Shown here: one piece after another, positions 1-11,705 of the stretch | Numbering within the stretch: the stretch's first letter is position 1 | Layout of the letters: each line of letters starts with the position of its first letter | Made by a program: the position numbers and the translations under genes | NCBI GenBank assembly: GCA_026545225.1 | Contig: CM048849.1 | Location: forward strand, 32,374,336-32,438,335 | Length of the DNA: 64,000 nt | Direction of reading: 5' to 3' | Source: Cornus controversa | Taxonomy: Eukaryota; Streptophyta; Magnoliopsida; Cornales; Cornaceae | Notes under the pieces: generated by a model | Seen by the model: the letters and a program-made list of their open reading frames with translations, nothing else | What the model was told of the DNA's origin: nothing | Databases searched by the model: none

Positions 1-1165
1 TTATCACTACTTACGACAACTTTGGTGTTAGCCATTGCAGTAGCGATTTCTTTTGAGGTTTTCTTATTTGTCGTCTGAACCTTGGGAGGAGCCATAGATT
101 TTAATGAATAGAGTTTTGGATGTATGATGTAGGAGACAAAGATGAGAGGCAGAGATGGTCCAACCGGGCGTGCCAGAAATTTGTACACACAAATTTCGTG
201 TCCAAAAATCTAGGAACGAAAATTAGTAACAAATAATTAATTTTATTAATGTCATAAAAATGGGTACAATTCTCTGCATATCTTTACAAAAGAAAGATAA
301 ATTCCTCTGATTCGATCTCCTTGGTGATCCGACTTCAAGGGTTGCCAGAGCTTGATCTTGAATTGGATTGAAACTTTGGAGAAGAACGGCACGTGGATGA
401 TGTGCTTATTGTTCTTCTCCTTCAGGATTTAGATGTTTTGGAGCTTTGGATTTTGAGTGAAGACTTCTGCAGAGTTTCAGCTTTTTGTGAGAGTCTTCTA
501 GTTTCCTTTTTCTTTAGATTCAAGGGCTACTAGAGTTTGATCTTAAATCAGGTTGTTGAGAGTCCTCTTCAAGTGTTTGTTGTTGAAGAAAGTCGGTAAG
601 ATTTTTTGATCAAGGGCTGAAGAAACTTGATCTCAAATCGTCTTATTGATGATTCTTTGAATTTGTTGAATCGTAGAAGAAGAACGACACGACTTTGAAT
701 GTGCTTATTGTAGTTCTTCTTCAAAGCTTTGAAGGTTGGATGAACTTATGTCTTCAGATCTTCAAGTATTGATTAAAAGCAGAGTATGACAGAACTTCAG
801 TAATCTATCAGAGTATTCCCTCCCCTCTTTACCCTCTACCTCTATTTATAGGCTTCTTGGAGGGGTAGATTTGTAACTTTCTTTTCTTCTGATAATTATC
901 CTTTATGATAATTGTGATAATTATCCAATATATACATAATAATTATCTTTGATGATAATTTTATATATATATATATATTTAATTATCCATTTTCAAGTGG
1001 GTTTGGACGTTTTTAGACAATTTAGATCAACCAATGACTCATTTATTTGTGGTGGGTCTGATTTTTAAATTATCTGACTCATTGAGCCACATTCCAAAGT
1101 GGGCTAAACTAAAGATAAGCCCAAAATATATTTTGGGTCTATCATGTAATTTTTTATTGTCTATA
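1..1165 (-). mobile_element. Tat-lineage Ty3/gypsy retrotransposon, 5' end (LTR, PBS, start of gag)
   Basis: The 5' LTR is 182-1165, reading leftwards and beginning TGTACACAC on the plus strand. The primer-binding region lies at about 155-181 and gag starts with an ATG at 95, opening MAPPKVQTTNKK and leaving the window. The second Tat element at 54472 has the same layout and opens its gag with MAPPKVPAINKK, so the two are related. A TATA-like CTATAAATAG (minus strand) lies at about 842-851. This LTR (about 984 bp) is longer than its relative (690 bp), partly because a hairpin-bearing segment is repeated inside it. It is a fossil copy; integrity cannot be judged because most of it is outside. 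Confidence 0.8.
182..1165 (-). repeat. 5' LTR of the left Tat element
   Basis: The block matches the reverse complement of 54472-55161 over most of its length, including the promoter-like segment and the LTR end. Related units with stems ending GAAGAAC/GTTCTTC occur at about 382-420 and 676-722. The outer end near 1165 is less certain (read from TATAGACAAT against TGTAGACATT in the other copy). Confidence 0.7.
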
Positions 1166-1269
1166 GAGTTATTCCCTTCATTTATGTTTTTTTGCCCTTG
1201 ATTTCCTATATGCTTAGTAGTAGAATGAATTTCTGTAGTTGTAACTTGTAGATGAATAAGCATCTGCTT

Positions 1270-2990
1270 AGTGATTTACATCTCCTCCTTCACCTCATGC
1301 AACTCTTCATCAGACTTCTTTATACTCTCCAATGTCATTTTCATGGTCTCAGAATGACTAGATGCAGTCCCCTATGTATCTGATGTTGATGGACCTAACT
1401 TACATGTGTGAAGACGACCATTTCTTTCTTCTCCAAGAACTTGTGATAAGATGTCAACACAACCATTGTCAGTCCATGAGGCTTCTGGCTGTTATTTTTT
1501 TTTTTTCAATAATCTTGTCTGCATAATAATACACAAAGTTTTGTAATTAGATCAAAAGGCTATGTATATTTGAAGGTATATTGGTGAAAATAAATTATGA
1601 CAGATAAAATTACGTATACAATTGATGCAATTATCTACTCGCCTTCCAAAATGGGAAGTTGAGGATTCTAGTTCCCGTGGGGACAAAAACTGGATGTAGG
1701 TGTTATTTGCTAGGATTTTTTTTTGAAAAAAAAAAGAAAGAAGGAAAGAAAAGGAATACATATACAATAATCACTGTAGATGCGTCATCCATAGGCTTGC
1801 CATCATTTCGTGTACGGGTCAATATAAACATATCTGCTCAACTTGGTTCATCTCCATCGGGTCTCCTCTTACACTATTCTTAGTTCAGATAAAAAATGCA
1901 TTTCAAAATCTTTGTAAGATGATATAACTAAAATATGCCAAAGAATAATATACAATATTACCTCCTCATCACGTAACCGTGCAAAGCTCCTTGAACCTGT
2001 CGTGTGAGTTATGGTTTGCTTAGCATAGTTAGCCTTATTTGTATATAAATAGTACTTATCATTATTACTACTTGTAGAGTAAAAAATCCATATAAGACTT
2101 GTAACTACTTTAGATTCTTTAGAAACTAGAAAGGTCTCAATCTAGCTTCTAAATAAGAGAACAAATAGAACCAAATTAAAACTACATTTGCAGCACAAAA
2201 TGAAAAATTAAAAAATCATAAAACCCTTCTCATTCCAAGAATATTAACTATGCAAGGAAGATGGTTGTAGCCCAACACCTTTGAAGGATACCATATAATT
2301 GTTATCTCGTAAAATAGCAAATTTATAATAGCATATTACACAATTGTAACATTAATAAAATTCATATCAAAGATGAATGTAAATAGAAATATAAATTCAC
2401 AACAACTGAAGAAATTGAGACAATCACAAACAGAAAATATGAAACCAAATAGTGTTGATTTTAAAAACCCTAACACATACCTGTCCCTCGGCCGACTTCC
2501 AAAAATTAACTAAGGCCGGCCTTTGCTCTGGAAGTACTCGATCATCACAATTTGCCAACTATTCCTCATGAGTAGCATGTGTATTAAAATGCTTCCTTTT
2601 CAATTCTGATTTTCAGTTCTTCCATTTATCACTGATTGACTTCATTACCCATTTCTTAGCTGATAATGGAATGTCGAAATTTTCCTATATTGAGAGAAAA
2701 TAAAATAAAATGAATGTTGACATAAATAAAAGGCAAAAAGGGAAACATAAATGGATAGGCATTTCATACCAAAACTAGTTTCCATACGTCTTCTTTAGAT
2801 GCATTTGGGATCTTCCATGAGAAATAAGAAAGAGGTAAATATTCCCCTATCCGTGCTATAATACCTAGAAATTAGGTTAAAACACCACCCTCTTTTCTAA
2901 TAGGCTCACCTATGTCATCTAAATTGACTAAAATGCGTTGTCCCTTAGGCATGCCTCACAAGTCAAGGCACCGTGTGCCTCCACGAGTTT
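1270..2990 (-). pseudogene. CACTA second protein (Transposase_24-like), degenerate
   Basis: Conceptual minus-strand pieces match the Transposase_24 (PF03004) pattern of plant Ptta/En-Spm proteins: RCLDL and MPKGQRILVNLDDIGEPI near 2900-2980, FLGIIARIGEYLPLSYFSW near 2800-2880, NFDIPLSAKKWVMKSISDKW near 2620-2690, RVLPEQRPALVNFW near 2500-2550, then DILSQVLGEERNGRLHTC and a coiled-coil-like Glu/Lys-rich tail near 1270-1480. The pieces are separated by an intron-like stretch (about 1500-2460) and broken by stops. In CACTA elements this protein lies beside TNP2, as here. Confidence 0.65.
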
Positions 2991-3737
2991 TTTATTGCTT
3001 GCTAGAAGATCCTATTTGAGAGAAATTTTTTGAATTTCAAGAGCCTTAATACTTTAATTAGTTTTAAACTAATAAAAATTTGTGTTTTATATACCTAAAC
3101 CACCAGCACTAGCACAAACTTCAAATGTGCTAGGATTTAATGGGGGTAAAGGTCGGCTCAATGTATATGGGTGATGACTGTTGTCCCTAGAATTTGCCTA
3201 ATGTGCATACAAATTGAGGTTGATTAGACAATTGCTGTGATGACCTTTGGCCCACACTTGCTATGAATCTAAATTTTTTTGTACGTGTCATGCTACCTAA
3301 GTAATTCAGAAATCAAACAGACAAATCATATTAAGATATTGTCAAGATAAGTGACATACATAAATTAAATATCAAACTTAGTAGAACGGTCTTTTAGTTG
3401 TTAGTAAGGAAGGATTAAGTTATATCATACTAGTTCTTTAAAAAATAAAACAAACTTGAACGTATAAAACAAAGTAATAAAAAACTAACTTGGAGGAAAA
3501 AATAAAGTAATAATTAACTATTTATATCATTCAATGGAAAGCTTTATAGTAGATAAACAACTCAATAGAGATGAATGACTAAATATAATAATTGAACATT
3601 CTAACATATTATTATATTTACCTTATACCCTTGTTCTGGCATAGTAGTCATGTATCAACAATGGTTCCATTAATGTCCTCCCTAACCCAACTTACATCTC
3701 CATCTTCTTCAAACATAGAATTACTTAAGTCTTGAAC

Positions 3738-5130
3738 TTAATGTGACTCACTTTGCCAGTATGTGTCTTCATGCTCTACAATCTCATTTCCATTTAATTC
3801 AATCAAATCTCTTGGTTTGACCTTAACAACCACATGCCAGTCCATATCAATTGGGTCTTGAATATAAAAGACTTGCTCAACTTGAGATGCTAGAATAAAA
3901 GGTTCATCCAATGGTTGAATTCTAGTATGACAAAATCGAGAATGATTCACCAATGTGTACCTAAAATGATCTTTCTTAATTCCCCTACTTTAATTTAAAA
4001 CATCAACCCACTCACTCCTGAATAACACAACTTTTAGGTTGGAGAAATATGTTATCTCAATTATATCAGTTAAAACACCATAGTGGTTCACATCTCCCAC
4101 AATAGGATTTCTATCTCTCGCACTTGAAAAACTTGATGTTTCTACGGTGACAATAATCCCACTATTTAGAGGTTTTATTTTTTCTCACGATCTTTTGTGT
4201 GAAACCTATATCCATTTTTAATATAGCCCTTGTACTTTTTCACAACACTATCTGGACCATGAGATATCCATCTAAGTTCATTAGAAATTTGTTCATTACC
4301 ATTACTTATTAATTGTGCAACCTGTTTAATTATAATAGAAGTTAGTACACATTTAACCTGCTAGAGACACAATTAAATTAGCCTAAAAAATATTAAGTAC
4401 TTACATGGTTTCTAAACCAATCGTGAAATGTTTATTGTGAATACGTTGTATTTCCAGTGGCTAAGCTTTACGATTCTGCACTTTAGTTTCAAGTTAGTGT
4501 TTTCTACATTTGACATAATAAGTGTAAGTTACTTAAACACTATAATTCCATTACATAAAACTTTTCAAAACATAATTAACTTACTCTAGAAATGGGATGA
4601 TTGCTTCACAATTGAACAAGACATATCGATGTGCTTGCGTCAATGTCGTTTAATCCAACATGAACATCTTAACCTTCCCAAGAGAATGACCTACTCTTGA
4701 GAATAATGAAAACCCTTCACGTGATTCGCTATCGTCACCCTCAAAATTTCTTATTGGACGATTTAGCCTCGTCTCAATATCATTTAAGAACCTAGAGCAG
4801 AATGTCAAACATTCTTCAACTAGGTGCCCTTCAGAAATAGAACCCTCTAGATAGCTTCTATTACATACATATCTCTTTAGCTTGAATAAATACCAATAAA
4901 GATATAATCAATTCATTTTAACATGTGAGCTTGAATACCAAGCCTACTATATCAAACTAAAAGTAATCAAATTTCACATTATTAATACTAACCTCTCAAT
5001 AGGATACATATTGTGCTAGTGTACAGCCCTGTAAGCCTTGCCTCCTCCGCTAGGTTAACGGTCAAATGCACCATTATGTCAAAAAAAGATGGTGGGAAGA
5101 TCTTTTCCAAATGGCAAAGTACAGCGCAAA
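3738..5130 (-). pseudogene. CACTA DUF4218 / DUF4216 region, degenerate
   Basis: Reading the minus strand in pieces gives VEECLTFCSRFLNDIETRLN and QAHRYVLFNCEAI (4600-4870, DUF4218 C-terminus), GYIKNGYRFHT (about 4200-4235), and a longer frame at 3738-3953 with DEPFILASQVEQVFYIQDP and WHVVVKVKPRDL (DUF4216). These blocks normally sit at the C-terminal end of plant CACTA transposases. They are in different frames with stops between them. Some gaps may be introns, but the 4380-4600 region shows no clear splice pair. Confidence 0.7.
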
Positions 5131-5142
5131 TTGAGTCTCCAG

Positions 5143-5739
5143 CTACTCAAAATCCTTAGGATGTGCAACTTTTGAATATAATTTTCTAAATAACCCACAA
5201 AATTCAATCAGCACTTTAGCCACATTCTTTGGTAGGACCGTCCTTATAGCTAAGAGAAGTAGTTGTTGCATCAAAATATAGCAGTCATGACTCTTTTGTC
5301 CCGATATTTTTCTCTCCTTAAGATGAACACATCTGGAAATATTTAAAGCATATCCATCTGGAACTTTTATATACATAAACACTTTGCACATTATTTCTCT
5401 CTCTTTCTTTGAAAGCGAGAAACATGTAGGGGGTAAATATTTTTTGTTCGCTCCTCTTTCAATTGGATAGAAGGATGGTCTTAAACCCATAAGTTGTAAG
5501 TCAATATGAGTATTCAGATTGTCTTTAGATTTTCCTTCCATATTCAAAAGTGTCCCTAGTATACTATCGCACACATTCTTCTCTATGTGCATAACATCTA
5601 GGTTATGGTGAATTAGGTTTGTCTTCCAATACTCCAACTCAAAAAAATGCTCCTTTTTTCCAGTTATATTTCGGCACTGTGTCATCCTCCTGTATGAACA
5701 TGTTCTCAGTATTACGATTTGGCTTATCGTTTCTCCCAC
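5143..5739 (-). pseudogene. CACTA TNP2-family transposase fragment
   Basis: The open frame of 198 codons contains HNLDVMHIEKNVCDSILGTL, then LDLQLMGLRPSF-like and VPDGYALNISRCV-like stretches, and KSHDCYILMQQLL. These are signature blocks of the C-terminal half of plant TNP2 transposases (PF02992) running into DUF4218. The N-terminal half, with most of the catalytic core, is absent because sequence beyond 5760 belongs to a gypsy element. The conserved reading continues past the stop at 5143 in another frame with FPPSFFDIMVHLTVNLAEEA (about 5020-5110), so the gene is broken by at least one frame change. Recognition is secure, function lost. Confidence 0.85.
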
Positions 5740-5759
5740 GAAAGAAGAGTTGGGTAGTT

Positions 5760-7248
5760 TAGGTTGTGTTTAGTTAGTTTCTTTGTTCTAGTTTTATTTT
5801 ATTCTATTGCTAAGGGACTAGCAATATGTAAGTTTAGGGGTGTGATCAGCGTTAATTGTTATGCATTCTAGCCTCTTAATTTGCATATTTTATTCTCTTA
5901 GTAATAGTTTATTTGTGATTTTACTTTATTTTTGTATTTTCTATTTTTTTAGGACTTTAATGATTATTTCAGTTAAAACCATGATTTTTGGACTTTTAAA
6001 GAAGACATTCAAGAAATTTAGATGAATTCTACATCAAATGGATTCATTCAAATTCATATTTTAACTCAAAACAGTCCAATAAAGTGGTCCAAGATAATTA
6101 CAACTGCTTATGGAGGTTACGGGCCTGAAGCCCAATTTTGCACTTAATCAAGTTTTAATCCCATTTTGGAAAGTGGACCAAAATTCTTATTTTCGAGCAT
6201 CAATTTGACTTAATTCTTGTAATAATTAAACGAAATTCAATTCTGGACACTTTTGTATTTCACGTAAATTTTGTGAATCGGACTTTTATTAGGTCAAAAC
6301 TTGGGCCAAACATCAACAAAAAAATTCACTTGTTTAGGACTGCGGGAAAACTCTAATTATCTCCTAATTGGATTAAAACTTTATCTCCTAATTGGATTAG
6401 GACTTTATGTATTCTCTTGGGATATAAAGAGGTGAATTGGAGGTGATTTTTTGGAGGAAAAAAGAAGTGAAGGTCAAAGCAAAGAAGACAGAGATAATCT
6501 GGATTTTATTTATTTTATTTCATTATGTCTTTTGTTATTCTGTTATCTTCTTCTTCTTCTATCATGTGTAACTAAACTCCTCAACTAGGGTTGAGGAGGA
6601 AACCTCCATTAATGAAGTGAAGTTCTTTTGTTCATTAATTGATTCCTATGTGTATGATTTAAATTCTTATAATTTTCGCTTCTTGTGATTAATTATTTTA
6701 TAGTTCTTTCACCATCTATATCATGTATATGTGGTAGTCAAAAAGTATTATAATTAATCTAAGCTTGGGTTTGTATTTCTTAAAAGTGATAATCTTTGAT
6801 CTTATATTTTTCATTAAATTGGATACATAAGATGCTTAGAATTTTACACTAGTGAAGCGAAAGAAAATCTACATTTTTGATATATTTTTTGTAGTGCTTT
6901 ATTGTTAAATCTTGAGTGAGCAATAGATTGATTTCTTGATTGCGACTCTAAATTTGGGAATTAATAAATGAATATTAGAAGTTTCATAAATTTAATGGTA
7001 GTGGAATCCAACACCTTAGTTATTTTATCTCTTTTATTTTAATAGTGTTATTTTATTTGCATGTTAGTTAATTTCTCTCAAATCAACCATCTTTTGTCTA
7101 AACTAAATTAGTTTTAAATTAATTTAAATTTGTATTAGTTTTTCTTCTCAAAGCATTCCTTTGGGTTCGACCTCGTTCTTGCCGAACTATACTTCAATAG
7201 ATTCGTACATTTGCGAGTTATTTTACACTTTTAAACAAAAACTTGATC
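5760..7248 (+). mobile_element. Ty3/gypsy 3' end with LTR
   Basis: A short 3' untranslated stretch (5760-5839) ends in a polypurine-like tract (AAGTTTAGGGG) and is followed by an LTR starting at about 5842 (TGATCAGCG). The LTR carries the segment GGGTTCGACCTCGTTCTTGC near its 3' end, a motif also seen in the other gypsy LTRs of this window. The 3' boundary is uncertain and abuts a TRIM fragment at 7249. The internal coding part is absent, so this is a fossil. Confidence 0.5.
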
Positions 7249-7320
7249 CCTCCAAATGGTATGAGGCCTTTTAGGGTAAAACTCAAGAACAAAAATGTGA
7301 GGGCTCAGGTCCAAAGTTAA
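7249..7320 (+). repeat. TRIM LTR fragment
   Basis: The sequence from CTCCAAATGGTATGAGGCC to the GGGCTCAGG segment is the middle of the TRIM LTR found entire at 56997-57244. It is bounded on the left by a gypsy LTR and on the right by SIRE 3' sequence. Confidence 0.75.
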
Positions 7321-7625
7321 CTGAAGCATAACTTTGGTTGATCAAAATAGTGTTATTAGCCGCTTGATGAGACCCATCAAACAGTTGGTAGAAATTAGAA
7401 TTCATTCCAGTAAGTGCGCAAAACAGGGGAAGTTGAAACATTATTTCAGCCAACTAAAACAATTTTATTAGCTGGCCAATAATGTTTGATTTTGTGCCCA
7501 ATGGTTAGTTTCTACATTTAATGTTTTCCAACTTGATGGTTTATTGGTTGAGTTGTGGACTTAAAATATCATTTCCTTCACAAACTTCATTTTATATGTT
7601 GTTATCCTTTTGAATGAAAGCATAT

Positions 7626-7870
7626 CGATAGGGGGAGATTGATTATCTCCATACATAGAAATCATGATCAATGTGTTTATCTTGAATTTACATTTGAAGC
7701 ATGACTTATGAGCTTAACAAATGCATATACAATGTAAAGACATGCTAGAATTGTCATTTCTTCAATATTGTGTTCAAATTGTGCATATTGATAGGGGGAG
7801 CATTTTTAGATGCAACTCTACATTTGCTTAGAACACATCAATGATTTGTCACCATCAAAAAGGGGGAGAT
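7626..7870 (+). other. Multiple polypurine tracts before the SIRE LTR
   Basis: GATAGGGGGAG occurs near 7627-7640 and 7790-7800, and AAAAAGGGGGAGAT ends at 7870, directly before the LTR. Repeated PPTs upstream of the 3' LTR are a known trait of sireviruses. Confidence 0.65.
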
Positions 7871-9162
7871 TGTTGACCCAAAGGTTTTAACCTAAGTGCA
7901 ATCCAGTAATTTTGATGATAACAAATCATTAATGATGTTAAACACTAACATCTAAATTGAGTGATTGCTTAGGATATTGTCACAAATAAAGAAAGCATTC
8001 ACATTGTGAAATAATCATGAAATGAGACAATGATATAAGAGAAGCATTCATTGAAGAAGAAGGAAGTACCTCAAAGCTTCAAGACATTTCAAGCATGATG
8101 AAATGGGGTAGTTATAGCTTGGTGAGAGATAGGACTTAATTTGTCAAAGTTATTTTTGAATAACTTGTTTGAAGCTCACTTGCATTACATGACCAGGATG
8201 CATTCTCATATATATTATCTTTGGTCATTTGATCATTAAGAAACTGTCTTAAAGCCTTAGAGATATTTTTTTTCAAAGCCCAAAAGTCTTTCCTACACTT
8301 TGTTGAAAATCTTTTCAAGACTTGTTAAATTTTAGCTTACTGAAAGTCAACTTTCAGCTTGCTGAAAGTGCAATTTTAGTTTGCTGAAAATGCATTTTCA
8401 GACTACTAAAAGTGGTTTTTCAGGCGACTGAAATGCACTTTCAGGCGACGAAAAGTGAGAGTACACTTTGATGATTGTGGAGCACCTTCTCAGCTGACTG
8501 AAACCTTATTTTCAGCCGACTGAAAGTAGTTGAATTTGAATACAACGGCTAGTTCAATGCATTTAATGCTTACAATTACCTTCCAACAGCTATATTTTTC
8601 AAAGGCTATATATATATTGATATGCTCTGCATTTATGGAGATACACCAACACTCTTGAGCATTTATTGAGCAACATTCATTGCAATCTACCATCATTCAA
8701 TACACTTGAGTTTCAAACTTGTGATTCAACTTTAACTATAGTATTGAGAGCTTGAAATTGTGTTTTCCTCGTTGAGAGATATTCTTTGTATCACAAATTC
8801 TATTCTCCATCAGTTGTAAAGGGTTGTTGAACCCTAGAAGACTAAGTGAAGAAGTTCACTCAGCAAGAAGGAGCTTGTGCTCTCTATTGTAAGGGTTTGC
8901 TCTCCACCGACATGGAAGAGCCATAGTGGATTGGAAAAATCTCAAGAGGGATCTTGAGTCGTGGAGTAGGAGTTTCTGAACCACGCTACATCCTTGTATT
9001 GATTGTGTTTGAATCTCTCTATCCCTAACTTTTTTATATTGTGTTTATTTAATTCTTTCATTATCTCATTATTCATTGCATATCTTCTTGATTCTGGGAT
9101 TTTATTTTATTGTTTGCCAAAAACCCTATTCACCCCCCTCTAGGGTCATTTCTTGAGTAACA
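7871..9162 (+). repeat. SIRE LTR A
   Basis: It begins TGTTGACCC directly after a polypurine tract and ends GAGTAACA directly before a PBS, giving 1292 bp with TG...CA termini. It contains a cluster of short palindromes at 8332-8529. The segment CACCCCCCTCTAGGG near the 3' end is shared with the other SIRE LTRs of the window. Confidence 0.8.
8332..8529. repeat. Palindrome array TTTCAGC-nn-GCTGAAA
   Basis: About eight copies of CTTTCAG(C/G)NNNCTGAAAG or variants inside SIRE LTR A. The unit at 8352-8367 is a perfect 7-bp arm palindrome with a 2-base spacer. Part of the array is repeated in LTR B (10218-10315). Confidence 0.85.
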
Positions 9163-9180
9163 ATTGGTATCAGAGCAAGG
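9163..9180 (+). other. Primer-binding site, initiator Met-tRNA type
   Basis: ATTGGTATCAGAGCAAGG follows the LTR end. TGGTATCAGAGC is complementary to the 3' end of plant initiator tRNA-Met, the usual Copia primer. Confidence 0.85.
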
Positions 9181-9217
9181 GCTCTAGTTTTTGACCTAAC
9201 CTTCTTAGAGTTTGATC

Positions 9218-10215
9218 ATGACAAATATGCAAGGTGCCTCTCATATGGAAGGACAATCAAACAATAGGCCACCTTGGTTTGATGGCACTGACTATAATTA
9301 TTGGAAACCTAGAATGATATTCTTTCTTCAATCCATTGATTATCAAGTTTGAGAAGTTGTTTGTAAAGGGCCTTTAGTTCCTATGAAAAATGTTGAAGAT
9401 GGGAAAGTTCCCAAGGATGAGGAAGAATGGACTGATGGTGATGAAGAGCTAATCCAAATCAATCACTAATTTGTTTTGTGCTTTAAGCGAATTCGAATTC
9501 AATAGAATTTCAGCTTGTAAAATGGCCAAAGAAATTTGGGACAAATTAGAAGTGATCTATGAGGGCACTAAGCAAGTTAGAGCTACCAAAATTAGTATGT
9601 TGATTCGTAAATATGAGCTTTTTAGCATGCTTCCAAGTGAATCTATTAATGAAATGTTTACTAGTTCTACTAATATTGTTAATAGCTTGTCTCATCTTGG
9701 TAGAACTTATTCTAACTCTGACAATGTTAGAAAGGTGCTTTGGTGTCTTCCTATAAGTTGGGATGCAAAGGCAACGACTATTCAAAAAGCTAAGGATCTT
9801 GATACCTTGAGTCTTGAAGACCTTATGGGATCGCTTATGACTCATGAGATTCAAGTTGGTAGTCGTCAAGAAATAGCTATTCCAAAGAAGACCTTAGCAT
9901 TGAAATCATCTCTCCAAGATTCGAAAAAAATTGATAAAAGTGGGTCTAGTGATGATAAAGATGACATGGCATTTATTTCTCACAAATTCAAGAAGTTCTT
10001 AAGAAGGGAGCCTTTTCCCAAGAGAAGACTCTTCAAGAGAAATGAGCCAAAAGGAGATTCAAGTAAAAAGGAACCTCCTACTTGCTACAATTGTGGCAAA
10101 TTGGGACACTTTTTAAAAGATTGTCGTAAGCCAAAAATAGATAAAAGTAAGAAAGTTGCTATCAAAGCCACATGGGATGATTCCGACTCAAGCGATTCTG
10201 AATGCAACACAAGCA
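9218..10215 (+). pseudogene. Copia (SIRE-type) gag
   Basis: After an ATG at 9218 the product begins MTNMQGASHMEG and carries PWFDGTDYNYWKPRM, the N-terminal motif of Copia gag. The middle shows the gag helical domain (AKEIWDKLEVIYEGT and onward) and the C-terminal part a CCHC zinc knuckle, CYNCGKLGHFLKDC (10084-10125). The region then joins LTR-like sequence rather than protease. It is a fossil copy with a few interruptions and no pol behind it. Confidence 0.75.
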
Positions 10216-10217
10216 AA

Positions 10218-10959
10218 TGCACTTTCAGGCGACGGAAAATGACAGTACACTTTGATGATTGTGGAGCACCTTTTCAGCTGACTGAAACCTTATTTTCAGC
10301 CGACTGAAAGTAGCTGAATTTGAATACAACGGTTAGTTCAGTGCATTTAATGCTCAAAACTACCTTCCAACAGCTATATTTTTCAAAGGCTCTATATATA
10401 TTGATATGCTCTGCATTTATGGAGATACACCAACACTCTTGAGCATTTATTGAGCAGCATTCATTGCAATCTACTCATTGCAATCTACCATCATTCAATA
10501 CACTTAAGCTTCAAACTTGTGATTCAACTTTAACTATAGTATTGAGAGCTTGAAATTGTGTTTTCCTCGTTGAGAGATATTCTTTGTATCACAAATTCTA
10601 TTCTCCATCAATTGTAAAGGGTTGTTGAACCTTAGAAGACTAAGTGAAGAAGTTCACTTAGCAAGAAGGAGCTTGTGTTCTCTATTGTAAGGGTTTGCTC
10701 TCCACCGACATGGAAGAGCCATAGTGGATTGGAAAAATCTCAAGAGGGATCTTGAGTCGTGGAGTAAGAGTTTCCGAACCACGCTACATCCTTGTGTTGA
10801 TTGTGATTGAATCTCTCTATCCCTAACTTTTTTATATTGTGTTTGTTTAATTCTTTTATTATCTCATTATTCATTGCATATCTTCTTAATTCTGGGATTT
10901 GATTTTATTGTTTGTCAAAGACCCATTCACCCCCCTCTAGGGTCATTTTTTTAGTAACA
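10218..10959 (+). repeat. SIRE LTR B (partial)
   Basis: It matches 8433-9162 of LTR A nearly base for base, apart from a small internal duplication of an ATTGCAATCTA segment. It is followed at 10960 by ATTGGTATC, the start of a PBS, so it also sat at a 5' LTR position. Confidence 0.8.
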
Positions 10960-10968
10960 ATTGGTATC

Positions 10969-11609
10969 GTATCGTACCCGTGTTCGTGCTTCTTACTTTG
11001 CATAGTTTCAAATTCTCGACTGAGCTTTACACAACACTTAAAATGAAAGGGAAGAAGAGAGAGGAAAGGAAACAACGGATACTTCTCTCTCTCTCTCAAC
11101 TATGCTGGGAATAGCCACCATCCTTTATGGGTGGTGGGTGTATCTACAGCAAAGGCTAAGTTAGTTTGTGCTGATTTCTCAGCTCAAATCAGCCGATGAT
11201 CGAGTCTGTCCTCCACTAATATTTATCTATGGATGTCTTGCTTTAAGTAAATAAAATAAAATCAGAACCTTTGTGGGTGAATATGAAGAAAACAATACAA
11301 TCTTGTGAAAACTAAACAAAGTACTCTGTTTGGCAATTGAGAAAGTGAAGGAAAACAAAGACAGGTAAAAAATTTTGAGCCTTTAGAAAAAACTGGAGTC
11401 AAATGAATGAAAGAAAATTTTTTAAAATCATGAAAAATCAATAACATTAAAACCAAGCTCCTCCATCATCACCATCGTGAAGCTCATAGAGAAGCTTTCA
11501 ATCAATTGCAGTAAAGACCCAACACCATAGGACCATCTTAGAAGACCCATTTCTAAAAAAGAATGGAAAATAAAGAGAGAGTTGACTGTGAGGAGGAAAG
11601 AGAAAGAAC

Positions 11610-11649
<40 letters not shown>

Positions 11650-11672
11650 CTATTATCGGCCAGCACCGGTGA

Positions 11673-11705
<33 letters not shown>

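Larger units (their letters stand above)
1230..5760 (-). mobile_element. Decayed CACTA (En/Spm) DNA transposon
   Basis: Three transposon protein regions occur in order on the minus strand: TNP2 transposase (5143-5739), DUF4218/DUF4216 (3738-5130) and a Transposase_24-like second protein (1270-2990). This is the usual gene set of plant CACTA elements. No terminal inverted repeat could be recognised. The upstream side abuts a gypsy LTR and the downstream side a Tat LTR, so both ends were probably lost. Stops and frame changes are scattered between conserved blocks, and intron-like AT-rich stretches separate them. Confidence 0.8.
7321..10968 (+). mobile_element. SIRE-like Ty1/Copia remnant with LTRs shared in tandem
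   Basis: The order is internal 3' end with three polypurine tracts (7321-7870), LTR A (7871-9162), Met-tRNA PBS, gag (about 9218-10215), a partial LTR B (about 10218-10959), and again the first bases of a PBS. LTR A therefore serves as 3' LTR of one unit and 5' LTR of the next, as expected after recombination between LTRs. Pol is not present. LTR A and B look about 97% alike by eye. It is a broken fossil. Confidence 0.75.

Noticed and set aside
9546-9869. Minus-strand open frame of 107 codons
   Set aside because: It is antisense to the recognisable Copia gag.
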